A DNA stretch of 56,275 nucleotides from Thermodesulfovibrio sp. GTDB taxonomy: Bacteria > Nitrospirota > Thermodesulfovibrionia > Thermodesulfovibrionales > Thermodesulfovibrionaceae. Below the pieces are notes generated by a model. That model searched no databases. It saw only the letters and a program-made list of their open reading frames with translations, and was not told the origin of the DNA. Below are positions 1 to 7,611 of the stretch, piece after piece. A program made the position numbers and the translations under genes. Position 1 is the first letter of the stretch. Every line of letters starts with the position of its first letter. Where the stretch lies: the NCBI GenBank assembly GCA_025057595.1, contig JANXBK010000009.1, positions 1 through 56,275 of the forward strand. The letters are read 5' to 3'.

Positions 1-286
1 TTTTAGCAGGAGTTTGAAGAACTCTCTCAAGTTCTATTGCTCTATGAAGTGGAGTAGGACGAAAACTTGCATATATCTTTAAAACTTCGTCAGGTATAGG
101 AATCCATCTGTCACGACTAACTTCCTGCTCAATAAGAGACATTGGAAAGATTATCTTTAACTCATCTGCAGTTATAGGTTTGCCTGTTTTTGAATTAAGT
201 GGTGGTGGAGGAATTTTAGGCATGTCAGCCTGAATATTGTACCAATATTTTGGTAAATCCCTTTCTGATAGAATAACTCTTCGCAT
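1..286 (-). CDS. trpB: TrpB2-type tryptophan synthase beta chain, N-terminal 95 residues (cut by window edge)
   Basis: This is the 5' end of a gene reading left out of the window; 95 codons are visible. The start ATG (complement of 284-286) follows a strong GGGAGGAG ribosome site. The peptide has the TrpB2 N-terminus, with YWYN near residues 14-17, a proline-rich run at 26-29 and RPTPLHRA at 76-83. The short N-terminus of the ordinary TrpB1 form is not present. TrpB2 enzymes are PLP-dependent and condense indole with serine; some act independently of TrpA. The PLP lysine and the rest of the barrel lie outside the window. No trpA is visible here. Confidence 0.85.
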   Translation of the reverse strand, partial: MRRVILSERDLPKYWYNIQADMPKIPPPPLNSKTGKPITADELKIIFPMSLIEQEVSRDRWIPIPDEVLKIYASFRPTPLHRAIELERVLQTPAK

Positions 287-408
287 CTTCTCCTCCCTGC
301 TATTTTTATCTAAAATGGTAAAAATTAATTACAAATTTTTTCAAGAGTTTTATTGGAGCAATTGATTGCCTCATTTAATTTTATGGGAAACAGTAATTTT
401 TTCAATAG

Positions 409-438
409 ATTATATTTGAAAAAAGTGGATATTGACAA
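409..438 (-). promoter_or_regulatory. Predicted promoter of the trpB2 gene
   Basis: Reading leftward, TTGTCA (438 to 433) and TATAAT (414 to 409) are separated by 18 bases, a near-consensus sigma-70 promoter. The predicted transcript would start near 402 and carry about 115 bases of untranslated leader before the trpB2 ATG. The -35 box overlaps the oppositely oriented promoter at 432-462. Confidence 0.6.
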
Positions 439-462
439 AAATAAAAAATTTTTTGTTATATT
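432..462 (+). promoter_or_regulatory. Predicted rightward promoter driving a candidate small RNA
   Basis: A perfect TTGACA (432-437) and TATATT (457-462) are separated by 19 bases. The start would be near 469-470, exactly at the first base of a CCAAC/GTTGG hairpin. The next gene in this direction (ubiX) is about 180 bases away behind two hairpins and has its own -10 box, so this promoter probably does not serve ubiX. Confidence 0.55.
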
Positions 463-469
463 AAAACTA

Positions 470-541
470 CCAACAGAAGTTGGAATAGTTGAGCCATGAA
501 GGTAAAGGGATGAATCCCAAAACTTCATGGCTTTTGTTTTT
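470..541 (+). ncRNA. Candidate small structured RNA ending in an intrinsic terminator
   Basis: Immediately after the predicted start, CCAAC (470-474) pairs with GTTGG (479-483) around an AGAA loop. A perfect 10-bp stem follows, AGCCATGAAG (492-501) with CTTCATGGCT (523-532). Its 21-base interior holds a second small hairpin, GGGA/TCCC with a TGAA loop (507-518). The stem runs straight into TTTGTTTTT (533-541). Promoter, compact structure and U-run together suggest a transcript of about 70 nt. I do not recognise the family. The AATCCC-containing hairpin also resembles the ends of IS200/IS605 elements, so a transposon-end relic is an alternative. Confidence 0.45.
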
Positions 542-561
542 ACTTCTATTTTCCTCCCTCA

Positions 562-584
562 CCCCTTAGCGCCCCCCTAAGGGG
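562..584. repeat. Perfect 8-bp inverted repeat in a C-rich stretch
   Basis: CCCCTTAG (562-569) and CTAAGGGG (577-584) are perfect reverse complements around a 7-base C-rich loop. The right arm GGGG can alternatively pair with the CCCC run just downstream (588 onward), so two exclusive folds are possible. No U-run follows, so this is not a standard terminator. Confidence 0.6.
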
Positions 585-596
585 TGTTCCCCCCTC

Positions 597-622
597 AAAA
601 GGAGGCAGCATGCCTCCTTTTT
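597..622 (+). terminator. Strong intrinsic terminator-like hairpin upstream of ubiX
   Basis: AAAAGGAGGCA (597-607) pairs with TGCCTCCTTTTT (611-622) around a three-base loop. The stem is perfect, with a T-run on the plus strand and an A-run on the other side, so it could terminate in both directions. It probably insulates ubiX from the promoter at 432-462. Confidence 0.65.
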
Positions 623-636
623 CTCTATTTAAAAAA

Positions 637-645
637 TGTTATTAT
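637..645 (+). promoter_or_regulatory. Extended -10 promoter element of ubiX (near-leaderless)
   Basis: TGTTATTAT (637-645) fits the extended -10 form TGnTATnAT. Only five bases separate it from the ubiX ATG at 651, and there is no Shine-Dalgarno in between. Transcription would begin at or next to the start codon. Confidence 0.45.
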
Positions 646-650
646 AAAGA

Positions 651-1226
651 ATGAAAAGATATATTCTGGCAATAACTGGCGCATCTGGAGTTTTGGTTGG
701 CTTTAGAGTTTTAGAAGAGTTAACTAAAAACTTTGATGTTACTTTAATTGTCTCTGAAGCCTCTCTTAAAGTAATAAGGCTAGAAACCAACTTTGAATTC
801 AAAGACTTTGAGGATTTTAAAAATCAATTCTATACACAAAATTTAAAAATATATCACGAATCACAAATAGATGCTCCACCGGCAAGTGGCTCCTATAAAA
901 CAGATGGTATGTTTATTGTACCTTGTTCAATAAAGACCCTTTCGAAAATTGCCTATGGATTTGCCGATAACCTAATCACAAGAACAGCAGATGTAGCAAT
1001 AAAGGAAAACAGAAGACTTATAATTGCACCAAGAGAAATGCCCTTAAGTGCAATACACCTTGAAAATATGTTAAAACTTGCAAAACTTGGAGTTGTGATT
1101 ACACCATTGACTTTATCTTTTTATCATAAACCTAAAACTATTGAAGACTTAATAAATTTTGTAGTAGGGAAAATACTTGACTGTATGGGAATTGAAAATG
1201 ATCTCTATAAACGCTGGGGACAGTAA
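651..1226 (+). CDS. ubiX: UbiX-family flavin prenyltransferase
   Basis: 191 residues, the normal length for UbiX/Pad1. These enzymes attach a dimethylallyl group to FMN, making the prenylated flavin used by UbiD-type decarboxylases, for example in quinone synthesis. The N-terminal flavin motif TGASG (9-13) is intact, as are the conserved SIKTLSKIAYG and later IAPREMPLS segments of the family. The protein is cytosolic. The start has no Shine-Dalgarno and lies five bases after a -10 box. The 3' end overlaps the next gene, hemH. No ubiD is in this window. Confidence 0.93.
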   Translation: MKRYILAITGASGVLVGFRVLEELTKNFDVTLIVSEASLKVIRLETNFEFKDFEDFKNQFYTQNLKIYHESQIDAPPASGSYKTDGMFIVPCSIKTLSKIAYGFADNLITRTADVAIKENRRLIIAPREMPLSAIHLENMLKLAKLGVVITPLTLSFYHKPKTIEDLINFVVGKILDCMGIENDLYKRWGQ

Positions 1227-2145
1227 AATAGGTGTTCTTCTTCTTAATATGGGTGGGCCTGATAGTCTCGAAGCTGTAAAACCATTTCTTTTTAATCTCT
1301 TTAGTGATCCGTATATAGCTAATTTTGGAAAATTTCAGAAATTTTTCGCTTTTTTAATTGCAAACTTTAGAGCAAAAAAAGTTAAAGCTGCCTATAAAAA
1401 AATTGGTGGAAAATCACCACTAAAGGAAATTACTCTATCTCAAGCTAAAGCATTACAAGAATCATTGGGAGAAAATTTCAAAGTAATGGCCGCGATGAGA
1501 TATTGGCATCCTTTTTTAAATACAGTAATAGATGAGTTAAAGAAAGAAAAGATTAAAAAATTAATCGTAATTCCTCTTTATCCTCAATTCTGCACAGCAA
1601 CTACAAGATCACTAATTGAGGAGTTTAAGAAATTGGCAGATAAATTTTTTGAATACAAAATAGTAGAATCCTGGTGTGATTTTCCTCCTTTTGTTGACGC
1701 TTGGATTGATAAAATACAGGAAGCTTTCAGTAAATTTGGGAATGATTGTTTTATTTTATTCAGCGCTCATGGAATTCCAGAGTCTTTGCTGAAAAAAGGA
1801 GATCCCTATATTGAGGAGGTTAAAAAGACAGTAAAAGCAATTGTAGAGAAAATGAAGTTAAATAAAAACTATAAAATATGTTATCAAAGTAAAGTAGGTC
1901 CGATTAAATGGGTTCAGCCTTCTACTGAAAAAGTGATGACAGAACTGGCAAACAGAGAGATTAAGAAAGTATTAATTGTACCAATAAGTTTTGTTTCTGA
2001 TCATATTGAAACACTATATGAAATTGATATTGTTTTCAAGGAAAAGGCTAAAAATCTTGGCATAGAACTTTACAGAGTAGCCTCACTTAATAATTCTGCA
2101 AAATTTATAAATGCATTAAAAACTTTAGTATTAGAAAGTATTTAG
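1198..2145 (+). CDS. hemH: Ferrochelatase (protoporphyrin or coproporphyrin)
   Basis: About 315 residues. HemH inserts Fe2+ into protoporphyrin IX or coproporphyrin III at the end of haem synthesis. The family hallmarks are present: [10 protein letters not shown] near the N-terminus, FSAHGIPES holding the catalytic histidine, and [11 protein letters not shown] holding the conserved glutamate near the C-terminus. I chose the ATG at 1198, which gives a normal N-terminus; an ATG at 1177 in the same frame would add seven residues. Either start overlaps the 3' end of ubiX, implying cotranscription. Haem supply fits the multihaem cytochrome operon downstream. Which porphyrin is used cannot be told by eye. 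Confidence 0.92.
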   Translation: MISINAGDSKIGVLLLNMGGPDSLEAVKPFLFNLFSDPYIANFGKFQKFFAFLIANFRAKKVKAAYKKIGGKSPLKEITLSQAKALQESLGENFKVMAAMRYWHPFLNTVIDELKKEKIKKLIVIPLYPQFCTATTRSLIEEFKKLADKFFEYKIVESWCDFPPFVDAWIDKIQEAFSKFGNDCFILFSAHGIPESLLKKGDPYIEEVKKTVKAIVEKMKLNKNYKICYQSKVGPIKWVQPSTEKVMTELANREIKKVLIVPISFVSDHIETLYEIDIVFKEKAKNLGIELYRVASLNNSAKFINALKTLVLESI

Positions 2146-2155
2146 GAGGTTTGAA

Positions 2156-2524
2156 ATGCTTTATGGGGAAAAGGCTATAAAAGAAGCTCAACTTGAAGCT
2201 TGGGACAATCCCTATACTGACAGAGACTACAGAATTGAAATAAGTTTTCCCGAGTTTACATGTCTTTGCCCAAGGTCAGGATATCCTGATTTTGCTACAA
2301 TAAAGATAAGTTACATCCCAGATAAAAAAATTGTGGAACTTAAATCACTAAAACTTTATTTAAACTCCTACAGAGATAAATATATTTCACATGAAGCAGT
2401 GACTAATAAAATATATGATGAGCTTTATAATCTCCTTAAACCAAGATTTTTAGAAGTCATAGGAGATTTCAATCCTCGAGGAAATGTAAAAACAATAATT
2501 AAAGTATCCTCTGAAAACAAATAA
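2156..2524 (+). CDS. queF: NADPH-dependent 7-cyano-7-deazaguanine reductase (preQ0 reductase)
   Basis: 122 residues, the short unimodular QueF type. It reduces preQ0 to preQ1 in queuosine synthesis. The catalytic cysteine lies in the [12 protein letters not shown] region (residues about 35-46), and the QueF signature ELKSLKLYL follows at about 61-69. The start at 2156 has a good AGGAGG site, ten bases after the hemH stop, so the gene is probably in one operon with hemH. No other queuosine gene is nearby. Confidence 0.95.
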   Translation: MLYGEKAIKEAQLEAWDNPYTDRDYRIEISFPEFTCLCPRSGYPDFATIKISYIPDKKIVELKSLKLYLNSYRDKYISHEAVTNKIYDELYNLLKPRFLEVIGDFNPRGNVKTIIKVSSENK

Positions 2525-2528
2525 AAAA

Positions 2529-2537
2529 TGGTATAAT
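2529..2537 (+). promoter_or_regulatory. Extended -10 promoter element of tRNA-Arg
   Basis: TGGTATAAT (2529-2537) matches TGnTATAAT and ends six bases before the mature tRNA 5' end. No clear -35 box was seen in the tail of queF. Confidence 0.5.
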
Positions 2538-2543
2538 ATTTTA

Positions 2544-2617
2544 GCGCCCATAGCTCAGTAGGACAGAGCGGCGGACTACGAATCCGTAGGTCGGGGGTTC
2601 AAATCCTCCTGGGCGCA
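2544..2617 (+). tRNA. tRNA-Arg (anticodon ACG)
   Basis: A full cloverleaf can be drawn. The acceptor GCGCCCA pairs with TGGGCGC, the D arm is GCTC/GAGC, the anticodon stem is GCGGA/TCCGT with loop CTACGAA (anticodon ACG), and the T arm carries TTCAAAT. The discriminator is A at 2617 and CCA is not encoded. ACG is normally edited to ICG by TadA and reads CGN codons. Confidence 0.95.
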
Positions 2618-2649
2618 TTTTTCCATTCGTTAGTTTATAATTCAGATAC

Positions 2650-2678
2650 TTGACTTTTTTATTGAACTTCTTTTTAAT
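2650..2678 (+). promoter_or_regulatory. Predicted promoter of the Hmc/Tmc operon
   Basis: TTGACT (2650-2655) and TTTAAT (2673-2678) are separated by 17 bases. The first ATG of the operon is at 2693, so the leader would be only about 7 bases. No Shine-Dalgarno is visible. Confidence 0.5.
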
Positions 2679-2692
2679 AGTTAAAAATTAAG

Positions 2693-3934
2693 ATGCTCAG
2701 TTGGGATTGGCAAACAAAAGAAAAAGTAATTTCTAATCTCAATGACTGGAAAGAGAAATTCTCTATGGTTCATGATCTTATTGTTAGTCTTGATGGAGAA
2801 AAAATAGCAGCTCCTGTAGAGATAAAAAACAAAGTAGTAACTATGTGTATAAATGGAAAAATTTGGGAAAATACTTTTGAAAGAGTATCTTTTCCACAGT
2901 TTACCAAAGATGGAAACCTTATCTGTCTTGCTCTTCAAAACTATGAATGGACTTTAGCAAAGGACGATATTCTCTTAGAGGAAAGTTTTGACTATGCTTG
3001 GAATCTTAAAACTGAGGGAGAGGCAATAGCTTTTAATATAAAAAAAGTTGACTCCTATGGTGTATGTTTAAATGGTAAAGTTTGGGATAACCTTTATTTT
3101 GATGTAAGAGATCTTTTTATATCTCCTGACGGAAGTGCTGCTGCTTCCTATGTGCGAATAAAAAATCCTCCTTTACTCGATATATTTAGCTTTAAAGAGG
3201 GTGTATGGAGCATAGCAGTAAATGGTATTGTTTGGGATAAAAGCTTTATATCAGTTTATGGAATCTGTTTTAGTCCAGACAGTAAAAGTATAGCAGCTAC
3301 TGTTAGACTCTCTGAGCAGGAGTTCACAGTAGCAGTTAATGGAAAACTATGGAATGAAACTTTTTTAAATGCGTGGGAACCTATATTTATTAATGAAAGC
3401 GATATTTTAGCTCCAGTAAAAACTGAGAAGGGATGGAGTCTTGCTCTTAATGGTAAAATTGTTTGGAAATACTTTAGTCAAATATGGCATCAGAGAGTAA
3501 CTCCTGATGGACGAATTGCCGCCGTAGTCTCACCAGATTTTGGAAAATGGACAGTAGCTTTAGATGGAATACCTTGGAAAAGAACTTTTTCACAAGCAGT
3601 GTTACCACCTTTTTTTAGTCCTAATGGAAAAAAAGTAGGTACAGTTGTCAGAGAAAATAATCTTTGGACAGTCGCTATAGATGGTAAACCTTGGGATATA
3701 GGATTTGATAGAATCTGGTTGCCCCAATTCAGTCCTGATGCCAATCACTGTATCGCAAAAGCTGAAAAAGACGGAGTTTATTTTATTGTATTAGATGGAA
3801 AAATTGGAAAAGATGTATTTGATATGATGTGGGAGCCCCAATTCAGTCCTGAGGGAGATAAAATCCTTGTAAGATGTATTAAAAATGGAAAATATATAAG
3901 AAAGATACTCAGTTTTAGTGAGGTCTTTAGATAA
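2693..3934 (+). CDS. tmcD: TmcD-like tryptophan-rich beta-propeller protein of the electron-transfer complex
   Basis: 413 residues without signal peptide or membrane segment, hence cytoplasmic. The chain is built of about seven or eight repeats of roughly 45 residues with the pattern 'AVNGKxW...F...W.P.FSPDG..IAA.V', each carrying conserved tryptophans. This is a WD40/TolB-like propeller as in TmcD of the Desulfovibrio Tmc complex. The role of TmcD is not established; a scaffold on the cytoplasmic face is plausible. The stop overlaps the start of the next gene (TAATG), so translation is coupled. Assignment rests on repeat pattern and context. Confidence 0.75.
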   Translation: MLSWDWQTKEKVISNLNDWKEKFSMVHDLIVSLDGEKIAAPVEIKNKVVTMCINGKIWENTFERVSFPQFTKDGNLICLALQNYEWTLAKDDILLEESFDYAWNLKTEGEAIAFNIKKVDSYGVCLNGKVWDNLYFDVRDLFISPDGSAAASYVRIKNPPLLDIFSFKEGVWSIAVNGIVWDKSFISVYGICFSPDSKSIAATVRLSEQEFTVAVNGKLWNETFLNAWEPIFINESDILAPVKTEKGWSLALNGKIVWKYFSQIWHQRVTPDGRIAAVVSPDFGKWTVALDGIPWKRTFSQAVLPPFFSPNGKKVGTVVRENNLWTVAIDGKPWDIGFDRIWLPQFSPDANHCIAKAEKDGVYFIVLDGKIGKDVFDMMWEPQFSPEGDKILVRCIKNGKYIRKILSFSEVFR

Positions 3935-4611
3935 TGGAGCAGTTTCTAAAAGACCCTTCAATTTATACTCTCGCTCGTGGACCACTAGTTTGGTTTGCTT
4001 TTATAGTATTTTTAACCGGTATGTTTTATCGTATTATTACTACCCTAAAAATAGCAAAGAAAGAAAGAGTGATATATCCTTACCTAAGTCTTAAATATAG
4101 TTTACGCTCCCTAATACACTGGCTTACGCCCTATGGAAGCATAAGCATGAGAAGACATCCTTGGTTTACTTCAATAGCCTTTTTATTTCATATATGCTTG
4201 ATTGTTACTCCTGTGTTTTTAACTGGACATATTGAGCTTTGGTATGAATCGTGGGGAATTAGATGGTGGAGTTTGCCAGTAGCCTTAACTGATGCTATGA
4301 CTGTTATTGTTATTATTTGTATATTTCTTTTTCTTTTAAGAAGACTTTACCAAAGAGATGTCAAATTTTTAACATCTACCTCTGATTATATAGCTCTTAT
4401 AATAGTTGCTCTACCATTTATCACAGGATTTCTTGCTCATCATGAACTTTTAGTTGAATATAAAATTATGTTAACAATACATATGCTCAGTGGTGAGCTA
4501 ATGCTTATTGCTATTCCTTTTACAAAACTAAGCCACATGTTTATATTTTTTCTTACAAGAGCTCATACTGGAAGCGAGTTTGGGGCTGTAAGACATTCTA
4601 AAGATTATTAA
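3934..4611 (+). CDS. hmcE: Membrane cytochrome b-like subunit (HmcE/TmcC, NarI-like)
   Basis: 225 residues with about five or six hydrophobic spans. Histidines that could bind haem b are seen in the HPWFTSIAFLFH span, at TGH, and in a later span (HHELL, HMLSG). The length equals HmcE and TmcC of Desulfovibrio, relatives of the nitrate reductase gamma subunit. It should sit in the membrane and contact quinone or pass electrons between the periplasmic cytochrome and the cytoplasmic CCG protein. It follows the propeller gene directly and precedes the CCG gene by six bases. Sequence alone does not decide between HmcE and TmcC. Confidence 0.85.
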   Translation: MEQFLKDPSIYTLARGPLVWFAFIVFLTGMFYRIITTLKIAKKERVIYPYLSLKYSLRSLIHWLTPYGSISMRRHPWFTSIAFLFHICLIVTPVFLTGHIELWYESWGIRWWSLPVALTDAMTVIVIICIFLFLLRRLYQRDVKFLTSTSDYIALIIVALPFITGFLAHHELLVEYKIMLTIHMLSGELMLIAIPFTKLSHMFIFFLTRAHTGSEFGAVRHSKDY

Positions 4612-4617
4612 GGAATT

Positions 4618-5943
4618 ATGGAGTTTCAGAGAAAACCTGTCAAAGACATAGGGATTGATGAAACCCTAAATAGAGTTAATGAGATAAAAATAAATAAAGC
4701 TATTAATTGGGTTTTAAAGAGAGAGGCTTCTGCAAGGCTTAAAGTCTTTATTGAGACTTGTATGCGATGTGGAATGTGCACTGAATCATGTCATCATTAT
4801 TTAAGCCATGATAGTGATCCAACCTATGCACCTGCAGCAAAAGTAAAGCAAACAATTTTGGATATTCTAAATAAAAAAGGCGGAGTAAATAAAGAAGATA
4901 TAAAAAAATATGCAAGAGTTGCCTTTACTGAATGTAATCTCTGCCGGAGATGTGTTCAATTTTGCCCCTTCGGAATAGATATTGCTTATCTTATATCTCT
5001 TGTAAGAAGAATATGCTGTCTTATTGGTGCTGTACCTCAATATATACAGGATCAGACTCTGAGTCATATGCAAACAACTAATATGCTTTGGTTTAGACAG
5101 GATGAATGGCTTGATACTGTTCAATGGCTTGAAGATGAGCTAAGAGCAGAGATTAAAAATGCAAAAATCCCTTTAGGCAAAAAAGATGCTGAGATACTTT
5201 ATCTTGCTCATGGTCTTGAAGCAAAATATATGACAGGACTTCTTGTAAACATAGCAAAGATAATGAATATAGCCCAAGTTGACTGGACAATGCCTGAAAC
5301 TGATGGATGGGATTATACAAATAAAGCATTTTATGCCCATGATTTTGAAACTGTTGGAAAAGTTGTAAGAACCCATTATGAAGTGGCATTTAGGCTAAAT
5401 GTAAAAAGAATTGTAATTGGTGAATGTGGACATGCTTTTAGAACCGGAATTTATGAAGGTGTTAGATATTTAGGTTGGAAAGAATCTCCCATACCCTATA
5501 TCCATGCTGTTCAGTTTTTTTATGAGTTATTGAGAGATGGCAAAATTAAAATTATTAAAAGAATTGAAGAGCCTGTTACAATTCAAGATCCTTGTAATAT
5601 TGTAAGATACAGAGGAATGGGCAAGATACTTAGATATATAGTGAGACAACTTTGTGAAAATATAGTTGAGATGAATCCAAATACCGACCACAACTACTGC
5701 TGTGGAGCTGGTGGAGGTATGATAGATGCAGGACCAGCTTGGAAAACAGTAAGAATGGAAGCAGGTAAAGTGAAGGCAGAACAAATTAAGGACACAGGAG
5801 CAAAAATAGTTGTAGCTCCCTGTCATACCTGCCATAAAGGAATTGAAGACTTAAATGAGTATTATAAACTTGGTGTGCATGTTAAGTTTCTCACAGATTT
5901 GATTGCAGAAGCTATGGAAATACCTGAAAAGATGAGAGTATGA
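4618..5943 (+). CDS. hmcF: HdrD-like iron-sulfur protein with CCG domain (HmcF/TmcB)
   Basis: 441 residues, cytoplasmic. Two [4Fe-4S] ferredoxin motifs are near residues 50-60 (CMRCGMCTESC) and 105-115 (CNLCRRCVQFC). The C-terminal half has a complete CCG motif (QDPCN, CCGAGGG, CHTC), the type that binds the unusual non-cubane cluster of heterodisulfide reductase HdrD. An earlier partial CCG-like element has only GECGHAFRTG. By family this subunit is the cytoplasmic electron acceptor or donor of the complex, perhaps toward a DsrC-like or disulfide partner. The stop overlaps the hmcA start by four bases. Confidence 0.9.
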   Translation: MEFQRKPVKDIGIDETLNRVNEIKINKAINWVLKREASARLKVFIETCMRCGMCTESCHHYLSHDSDPTYAPAAKVKQTILDILNKKGGVNKEDIKKYARVAFTECNLCRRCVQFCPFGIDIAYLISLVRRICCLIGAVPQYIQDQTLSHMQTTNMLWFRQDEWLDTVQWLEDELRAEIKNAKIPLGKKDAEILYLAHGLEAKYMTGLLVNIAKIMNIAQVDWTMPETDGWDYTNKAFYAHDFETVGKVVRTHYEVAFRLNVKRIVIGECGHAFRTGIYEGVRYLGWKESPIPYIHAVQFFYELLRDGKIKIIKRIEEPVTIQDPCNIVRYRGMGKILRYIVRQLCENIVEMNPNTDHNYCCGAGGGMIDAGPAWKTVRMEAGKVKAEQIKDTGAKIVVAPCHTCHKGIEDLNEYYKLGVHVKFLTDLIAEAMEIPEKMRV

Positions 5944-7502
5944 AAAAAATAACTCTTGCTATAATCTTAATTTTCTTTGCCATAGTAGGTGTTAAGAGTC
6001 TTTATTCTACCAACACCTTTGCAACTAAAAAACTTGAAAATACTATTTTAATTGCACATAAGGAGATTTTAGGAGAGCTGGAGTATGGAAAAGTACTATT
6101 TAAACATCAGAATCACATTGAAGCTTTGGCAAAAATATTTAATAAACCCGAGGAAGCAATGTGTAGAGAGTGTCATTTAAAAGACAGATATGGAAACTAC
6201 CTCTTTGATTTTTTAAACATTAATATGAGTGATTCTCAGAAGTTTAAACAAACTTATCATAGAGAGTGTCTTAGTTGTCATCAAAAACTTAGTGCTCAAG
6301 GCCAAAAAACTGGACCAGAGATTCTTTTATGTAGAGGTTGTCATAAAAAAGAGTATGATAAGTTAGAAATACAATATCCATTTTTTGAGTTTGACTTCGC
6401 ACTTCATGATAAACACATAAGAAAACATAACAAAGACTGTAGCCTTTGCCATCATATTTATGATGTGGAAGAAAAAAATAGAGAGCTTGCTCTTATATAT
6501 GAAAAAGGAACTGAACAAAGCTGCTACTACTGTCATGATTTCACTAAAAAAAGAGGCCCCGAACTTGCAAAAGTTGTAGAGGTAGCAAGAAAAAGAGGCC
6601 TTAACATAAAAAAAGCATGTCATCTACTATGTTTAAACTGTCATCTTCAAAATAAAACTTTAGGCAAAGATGCAGGACCTATAGTTTGTTCAAAATGTCA
6701 TACTGAAAAATATAAGACAGTGTCAGAACTCAAAGATGTTCCAAGACCAAAGATGGATCAGCCTAATATTACTCTTATGTATATTGAAGAAGCAAAAATG
6801 AAAGGTGTTTCATTTAATCATAACCTTCATGAGCAAAGTAATAAAACTTGTAGAGGCTGCCATCACGAAAGATTAAAAGCTTGTAAAGAATGCCATGATC
6901 TTAAAGGAAAAAAAGAAGGTGGATTTGTAAATATTATAACTGCTTTTCATTCTTATAGCTCTGAGATAAGCTGTCAAGGATGTCACAGAAAACAGATAAA
7001 TAAGAAAGAATGTATGGGATGCCATTACTTTATCCCTTCTGTTAAGACTGAATTAAACAAAGACTGTAGTAGATGTCATACAGGCGAAAAATTAAAAGTT
7101 AGAGAGATAAATTTAGAAAAAAATAAAATTAAAGAAGAGGTATTAATAAAGCATCTTGAAAAAGATTTTGAACCTGTAAAAATGCCACATTACAAAATTA
7201 TACGAAAATTAACTGATATTTCAAATCAAAGTAAACTGGCTACATATTTTCACAACACCTTAGATACTATATGCAGAGGATGTCATCATAAAAGCCAAGA
7301 TACTGCAGTAAAACAGAAGGAACCACCTCCTTGTGTAAGTTGTCATGGTGTTGAATTTGATGTAAGGGAGTTTAGTAGACCAAGACTACAGGCTGCTTAT
7401 CATGGTATGTGTCTTAAATGTCATGAAAATATGAAGCTCGAAAAACCTAAAAAATGTACAGATTGTCATGAGAGAAAATTAAAAACAAATGTATATAATT
7501 GA
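5940..7502 (+). CDS. hmcA: High-molecular-weight cytochrome c with 16 haem motifs (HmcA-like)
   Basis: 520 residues with an N-terminal hydrophobic signal (about residues 4-20), so exported. I count exactly 16 CxxCH motifs spread over the whole chain (from CRECH near residue 75 to CTDCH near 507), many with extra histidines for bis-His ligation. This is the haem number and approximate length of Desulfovibrio HmcA. The protein would collect electrons from periplasmic cytochromes or hydrogenases and hand them to the membrane subunits. Its 3' end overlaps a 38-codon gene by 14 bases. No cytochrome c maturation genes are visible here. Confidence 0.93.
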   Translation: MKKITLAIILIFFAIVGVKSLYSTNTFATKKLENTILIAHKEILGELEYGKVLFKHQNHIEALAKIFNKPEEAMCRECHLKDRYGNYLFDFLNINMSDSQKFKQTYHRECLSCHQKLSAQGQKTGPEILLCRGCHKKEYDKLEIQYPFFEFDFALHDKHIRKHNKDCSLCHHIYDVEEKNRELALIYEKGTEQSCYYCHDFTKKRGPELAKVVEVARKRGLNIKKACHLLCLNCHLQNKTLGKDAGPIVCSKCHTEKYKTVSELKDVPRPKMDQPNITLMYIEEAKMKGVSFNHNLHEQSNKTCRGCHHERLKACKECHDLKGKKEGGFVNIITAFHSYSSEISCQGCHRKQINKKECMGCHYFIPSVKTELNKDCSRCHTGEKLKVREINLEKNKIKEEVLIKHLEKDFEPVKMPHYKIIRKLTDISNQSKLATYFHNTLDTICRGCHHKSQDTAVKQKEPPPCVSCHGVEFDVREFSRPRLQAAYHGMCLKCHENMKLEKPKKCTDCHERKLKTNVYN

Positions 7503-7605
7503 GCAGCTTTTTACACAACTGGGATATGAATATTTGGTAGTGGTGTTTTCAATATTTGCTTTTATAGTAATCTTTGGTATGATAACAGAAAAGAAAAAAT
7601 ATTGA
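7489..7605 (+). CDS. hmcD: Small single-span membrane peptide, HmcD-like (38 residues)
   Basis: A short gene fills the gap between hmcA and hmcB. It encodes 38 residues: a polar start (MYIIEQLF), one hydrophobic span of about 17-20 residues centred on VVVFSIFAFIVIFG, and a basic tail (EKKKY). It starts 14 bases inside hmcA and stops six bases before the hmcB ATG; its stop region overlaps the hmcB ribosome site. Desulfovibrio hmc operons also contain a tiny membrane subunit, HmcD, which suits this size and place. Function is unknown and homology cannot be proved at this length. Confidence 0.7.
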   Translation: MYIIEQLFTQLGYEYLVVVFSIFAFIVIFGMITEKKKY

Positions 7606-7611
7606 GGGATT

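Larger units (their letters stand above)
287..650. other. Gene-free intergenic region with two promoters and three hairpins
   Basis: No credible protein gene lies between trpB2 (leftward) and ubiX (rightward). The region holds about 115 bases of AT-rich trpB2 leader, a pair of divergent promoters around 409-462, a hairpin-ended candidate RNA at 470-541, a C-rich stretch with an 8-bp perfect hairpin at 562-584, and a bidirectional terminator-like hairpin at 597-622. The 545-620 part is far richer in C and G than its surroundings. No T-box or other riboswitch that I can name was recognised in the trpB2 leader. Confidence 0.7.

Noticed and set aside
287-402. T-box or tryptophan attenuator in the trpB2 leader
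   Set aside because: No T-box consensus, specifier loop, leader peptide with Trp codons or terminator/antiterminator pair could be found; only a weak hairpin around GCAAT/ATTGC is present.
325-528. 67-codon open frame on the minus strand between trpB2 and ubiX
   Set aside because: It crosses both predicted promoters and the hairpins, has low-complexity F/L/K/N composition and no ribosome site; better explained as noncoding.
5527-5835. 102-codon frame antisense to the CCG subunit gene, and similar antisense frames elsewhere
   Set aside because: They mirror strongly conserved genes, have no ribosome sites and show compositions expected from shadow frames.
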